Of a stretch of 64,000 nucleotides of DNA, positions 62,556 to 64,000 are shown piece after piece; within the stretch, counting starts at the first letter, position 1; each line of letters begins with the position of its first letter. The translations under genes were made by a program, and so were the position numbers. The DNA is from Liolophura sinensis (Eukaryota > Mollusca > Polyplacophora > Chitonida > Chitonidae), in the NCBI RefSeq assembly GCF_032854445.1, contig NC_088295.1, positions 45,373,385-45,437,384 of the forward strand, given 5' to 3'. The notes beneath the pieces were generated by a model. It did not search any database. It was not told where the DNA came from and saw nothing but the letters and a program-made list of their open reading frames with translations.

Positions 62556-64000
62556 AAATTCACCTGTTCAGAACGGATATTATATACGCATCTTATATTT
62601 TCCTTTATCTAGGAAATCAGTGAATTCATAACGGTCATAATTACATATAATTACAGAAGACATCGATAGCTTTCACAGGAATAACTCAATAATTCATAGG
62701 CATACTGAAGAACACCGTCAAAATATATACACTTTTTACAATACATATCGGAATACATATCGGTGAGCAGATATGTGCACGTATAAAGGAAATATATAGC
62801 ACGGGTTGTGCTTCTGCACAGGCGTATGTACTGATGTTTTCAGGGTGTGAGCTAAATACACGTCTAAATCCTTGAGTCCTCACAATTCATTTGCATGATG
62901 TCAATAAAACCATAAACGCCATGTGCAGAGGCGCACAAAAAGCAGCTGTGGTTCATCTGCTGAACCGTTCGATGAATGTTCTCTCACAATGTATGTAAAG
63001 GGGACTTCAAAGCGCCGCTGCCGAAGATATAATGTGAATAGATGGTTTATTCACCTGTAATGTACAAATCTTAAACCTGTCTCCCTGTCGGTCAACGCTG
63101 TGGTTGGCGCTCCCTGCGGTGAAGGCAGCGTGTATGGAGTTGTCGCAGCTTCTGCAGTTGGTAGTCTATACATGCATAGTTCCACAATGTACGTAACGCG
63201 CCATGCATGATACAGCATGTAAATCTTGCAAATTTGCATATCGTTTGAACTTAAGCATCCTGATACTTTATGCATACGGAACAATGCGTATTATCCTTCT
63301 GGATTTCACTTTGAAGCCAATCCCTTTTATTTACGACAGGTAAACAGCCTATTATAATATACATGAATACACTTGACATGAAAGTCCTTAAGATGGCTTT
63401 ATATGTACATTCACATACATGTACACGTTCTATACCCATGTCTACAGTCGTATTTTTACACCAATTCGGATATGTCTAAGAATAAATTATAGCCTCCCTA
63501 CGCTGCGTGCAACTGTGTCAATCAATACTGACATTCTTTAAACTGACATAGTTCAGATGTTGGAGTGGCATGGCAGTGCTTTCTCTAAAAACAAATTCCG
63601 CTGTATATTGTTGTTTTAATAGTAACATCTTGAGCAAGACGACGCTGTGGGGTTTCGTTTCAAATACATGATAAGCATGTGGGAAAACTTACAAAATTCG
63701 AAATTGGTAAGACATGTTTTTTTTTGCACGAAGGGCATTTACGGAAATAATACGTTTTCACAGTGAAATATGCACGGTGCTATCACTTTAGGTTCACCAA
63801 ATCAATCTACTCAAAATAAGATCGTATGTAGTCCTCTTCAGTAATATAAATATATACGGTCTGATTCTGATTACATTTATACAAAGGTACCGATAGCACA
63901 ATGTCCCATTGATATTCTATGATTAATCATCATTGCACGAGAAAAGTAAGAAAACATCAGTGAGCAATATAGAACTGCATTATATAAATTTATTGCAAAA
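62556..64000. other. Right end of the window, no gene recognised
   Basis: Mixed A+T-rich sequence without repeat families that I recognise and without ORFs that look coding on either strand. Confidence 0.6.

Overview
The window is animal nuclear DNA. It holds three spliced protein-coding genes with GT-AG introns, about 60% A+T non-coding sequence, many tRNA-derived SINE copies with AAATAAAT or CACTCACT tails, microsatellites and minisatellites. The SINE types and a secreted GH3 beta-xylosidase-like gene suggest a lophotrochozoan, most likely a mollusc or brachiopod. The genus cannot be read from the sequence, and no prokaryotic, organellar, CRISPR or viral module is visible.

Layout. (1) 1-21470, + strand: the 3' three coding exons of a storkhead-box gene (STOX/knockout family, winged-helix). 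The exons are 3776-4009, 17492-17893 and 18288-20233, and the N-terminal exon(s) lie left of the window. An intron of about 13.5 kb splits the winged-helix domain. (2) 22779-36024, - strand: a complete 12-exon gene for a secreted GH3 beta-D-xylosidase-like enzyme of 746 residues, tail-to-tail with STOX. I joined it exon by exon, and every junction keeps phase. (3) 39601-44029, + strand: a complete five-exon GTF2E1 gene (TFIIE alpha, 418 residues), divergent from the GH3 gene across a 3.6-kb spacer rich in repeats. (4) 44030-64000: about 20 kb with no gene I recognise. It holds SINEs, a tail-to-tail SINE pair, a 44-bp tandem array, an (AT)n tract, a G-quadruplex candidate and one unassigned 162-codon ORF.

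The three genes have unrelated jobs: a developmental/metabolic transcription regulator, an extracellular glycosidase, and a general transcription factor. They do not form a functional cluster. The most unusual signals are structural. A ~47-bp repeat built from the exon-4 donor site of GTF2E1 leaves decoy 5' splice sites in the next intron. A ~39-bp repeat covers the GTF2E1 start codon. A ~280-bp dispersed repeat with no evident tRNA head occurs in introns of two different genes. Two tail-to-tail SINE pairs could form hairpins. A foldback element bounded by TTAA lies in a GH3 intron.
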